Positions 7,405 through 7,564 of a stretch of DNA of 7,564 nucleotides are shown here, piece by piece. The notes beneath the pieces are model-generated. The model was given only the letters and a program-made list of their open reading frames with translations, did not search any database and was not told the DNA's origin. How positions within the stretch are numbered: position 1 is the first letter of the stretch; the number at the start of each line of letters is the position of its first letter. A program made the translations under genes and the position numbers. The stretch comes from F1-80-MAGs062 sp046345315 (GTDB lineage Bacteria > Planctomycetota > Planctomycetia > Planctomycetales > Planctomycetaceae). The stretch covers positions 1-7,564 of the forward strand of contig JBKDKA010000107.1 of the NCBI GenBank assembly GCA_046345315.1, written 5' to 3'.

Positions 7405-7564
7405 GGAGCGTCCGCCCGATCAACACCGTGCCAGAGAAACTGATGCGAGTCGTTCCTTGAGGACTCCTGCACCGCAGCGAGCAGTCGATCATCACCCAGG
7501 CTGCTGATAACTGAGAGAATCCCCCCCAGTGCCTGCTGAACATTATTGTCCTGAGGGTCAAGGC
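7401..7564 (-). CDS. C-terminal end of unidentified upstream operon gene (cut by window edge)
   Basis: Reading the minus strand from the right edge, one frame stays open for 53 codons (7404-7562) and ends in a TGA at 7401-7403, which overlaps the next gene's ATG in the classic ATGA arrangement. The translation has normal composition, with a probable helix QQALGGILSVISSLGDD, then DRLLAAVQESS, and the end FLWHGVDRADAP. No start codon lies in the window, so the gene begins further right. The segment is too short to assign a family. An AAA+ partner of the DUF2357-like protein would be typical of McrBC-like operons, but nothing here shows that. A run of seven G bases (coding strand, 7521-7527) falls inside this frame. 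Both sides of the run read sensibly in the same frame, so I see no frameshift. Confidence 0.7.
   Translation of the reverse strand, partial: LDPQDNNVQQALGGILSVISSLGDDRLLAAVQESSRNDSHQFLWHGVDRADAP

Noticed and set aside
7521..7527. Seven-base C run as a frameshift or sequencing error
   Set aside because: The same frame reads sensibly on both sides of the run and ends in a well-placed ATGA overlap, so no frame change is needed.
7268..7561. 97-codon minus-strand reading frame with a TTG start
   Set aside because: It overlaps both the open frame ending in ATGA at 7401 and the first 45 or so codons of the DUF2357-like gene in another phase. Its composition (many S, R, C and W) is unlike a real protein, and the other frame gives a tight operon junction.

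Overview
The window is bacterial, close to half G+C by eye, and almost entirely protein-coding. I recognised no tRNA, rRNA, CRISPR array or insertion sequence. The host phylum cannot be fixed from sequence alone. Start codons lack strong Shine-Dalgarno motifs, which would fit Planctomycetota or a similar phylum, but this is only a guess.

Layout: a plus-strand gene fills the left 40% (about 124-2967). It encodes a large SNF2-type DEAH helicase of a family often found in bacterial defence and restriction islands. A 94-bp gap containing a perfect 9-bp inverted repeat separates it from a convergent minus-strand operon. In transcription order from the right edge, that operon holds: (i) the last 53 codons of an unidentified protein (7401-7564, cut by the window edge, with no start codon inside it); (ii) a 578-aa protein whose middle resembles DUF2357, followed by what looks like a degenerate PD-(D/E)XK nuclease core (5668-7404); (iii) an 875-aa Hsp70/ASKHA-fold protein with badly eroded ATPase motifs and a long helical C-terminal extension (3062-5689). 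The minus-strand genes overlap by 4 bp (ATGA) and 22 bp, which points to translational coupling and a joint function.

Interpretation (inference): the operon pairs an Hsp70-like protein that is probably not a normal foldase with a DUF2357-like protein, beside a helicase of defence-island type. I cannot match this combination to a named anti-phage system. It is a reasonable candidate for an undescribed defence or nucleic-acid-processing module whose remaining gene or genes lie beyond the right edge. The strongest evidence is gene adjacency, overlap and motif erosion. Function is not shown by the sequence.
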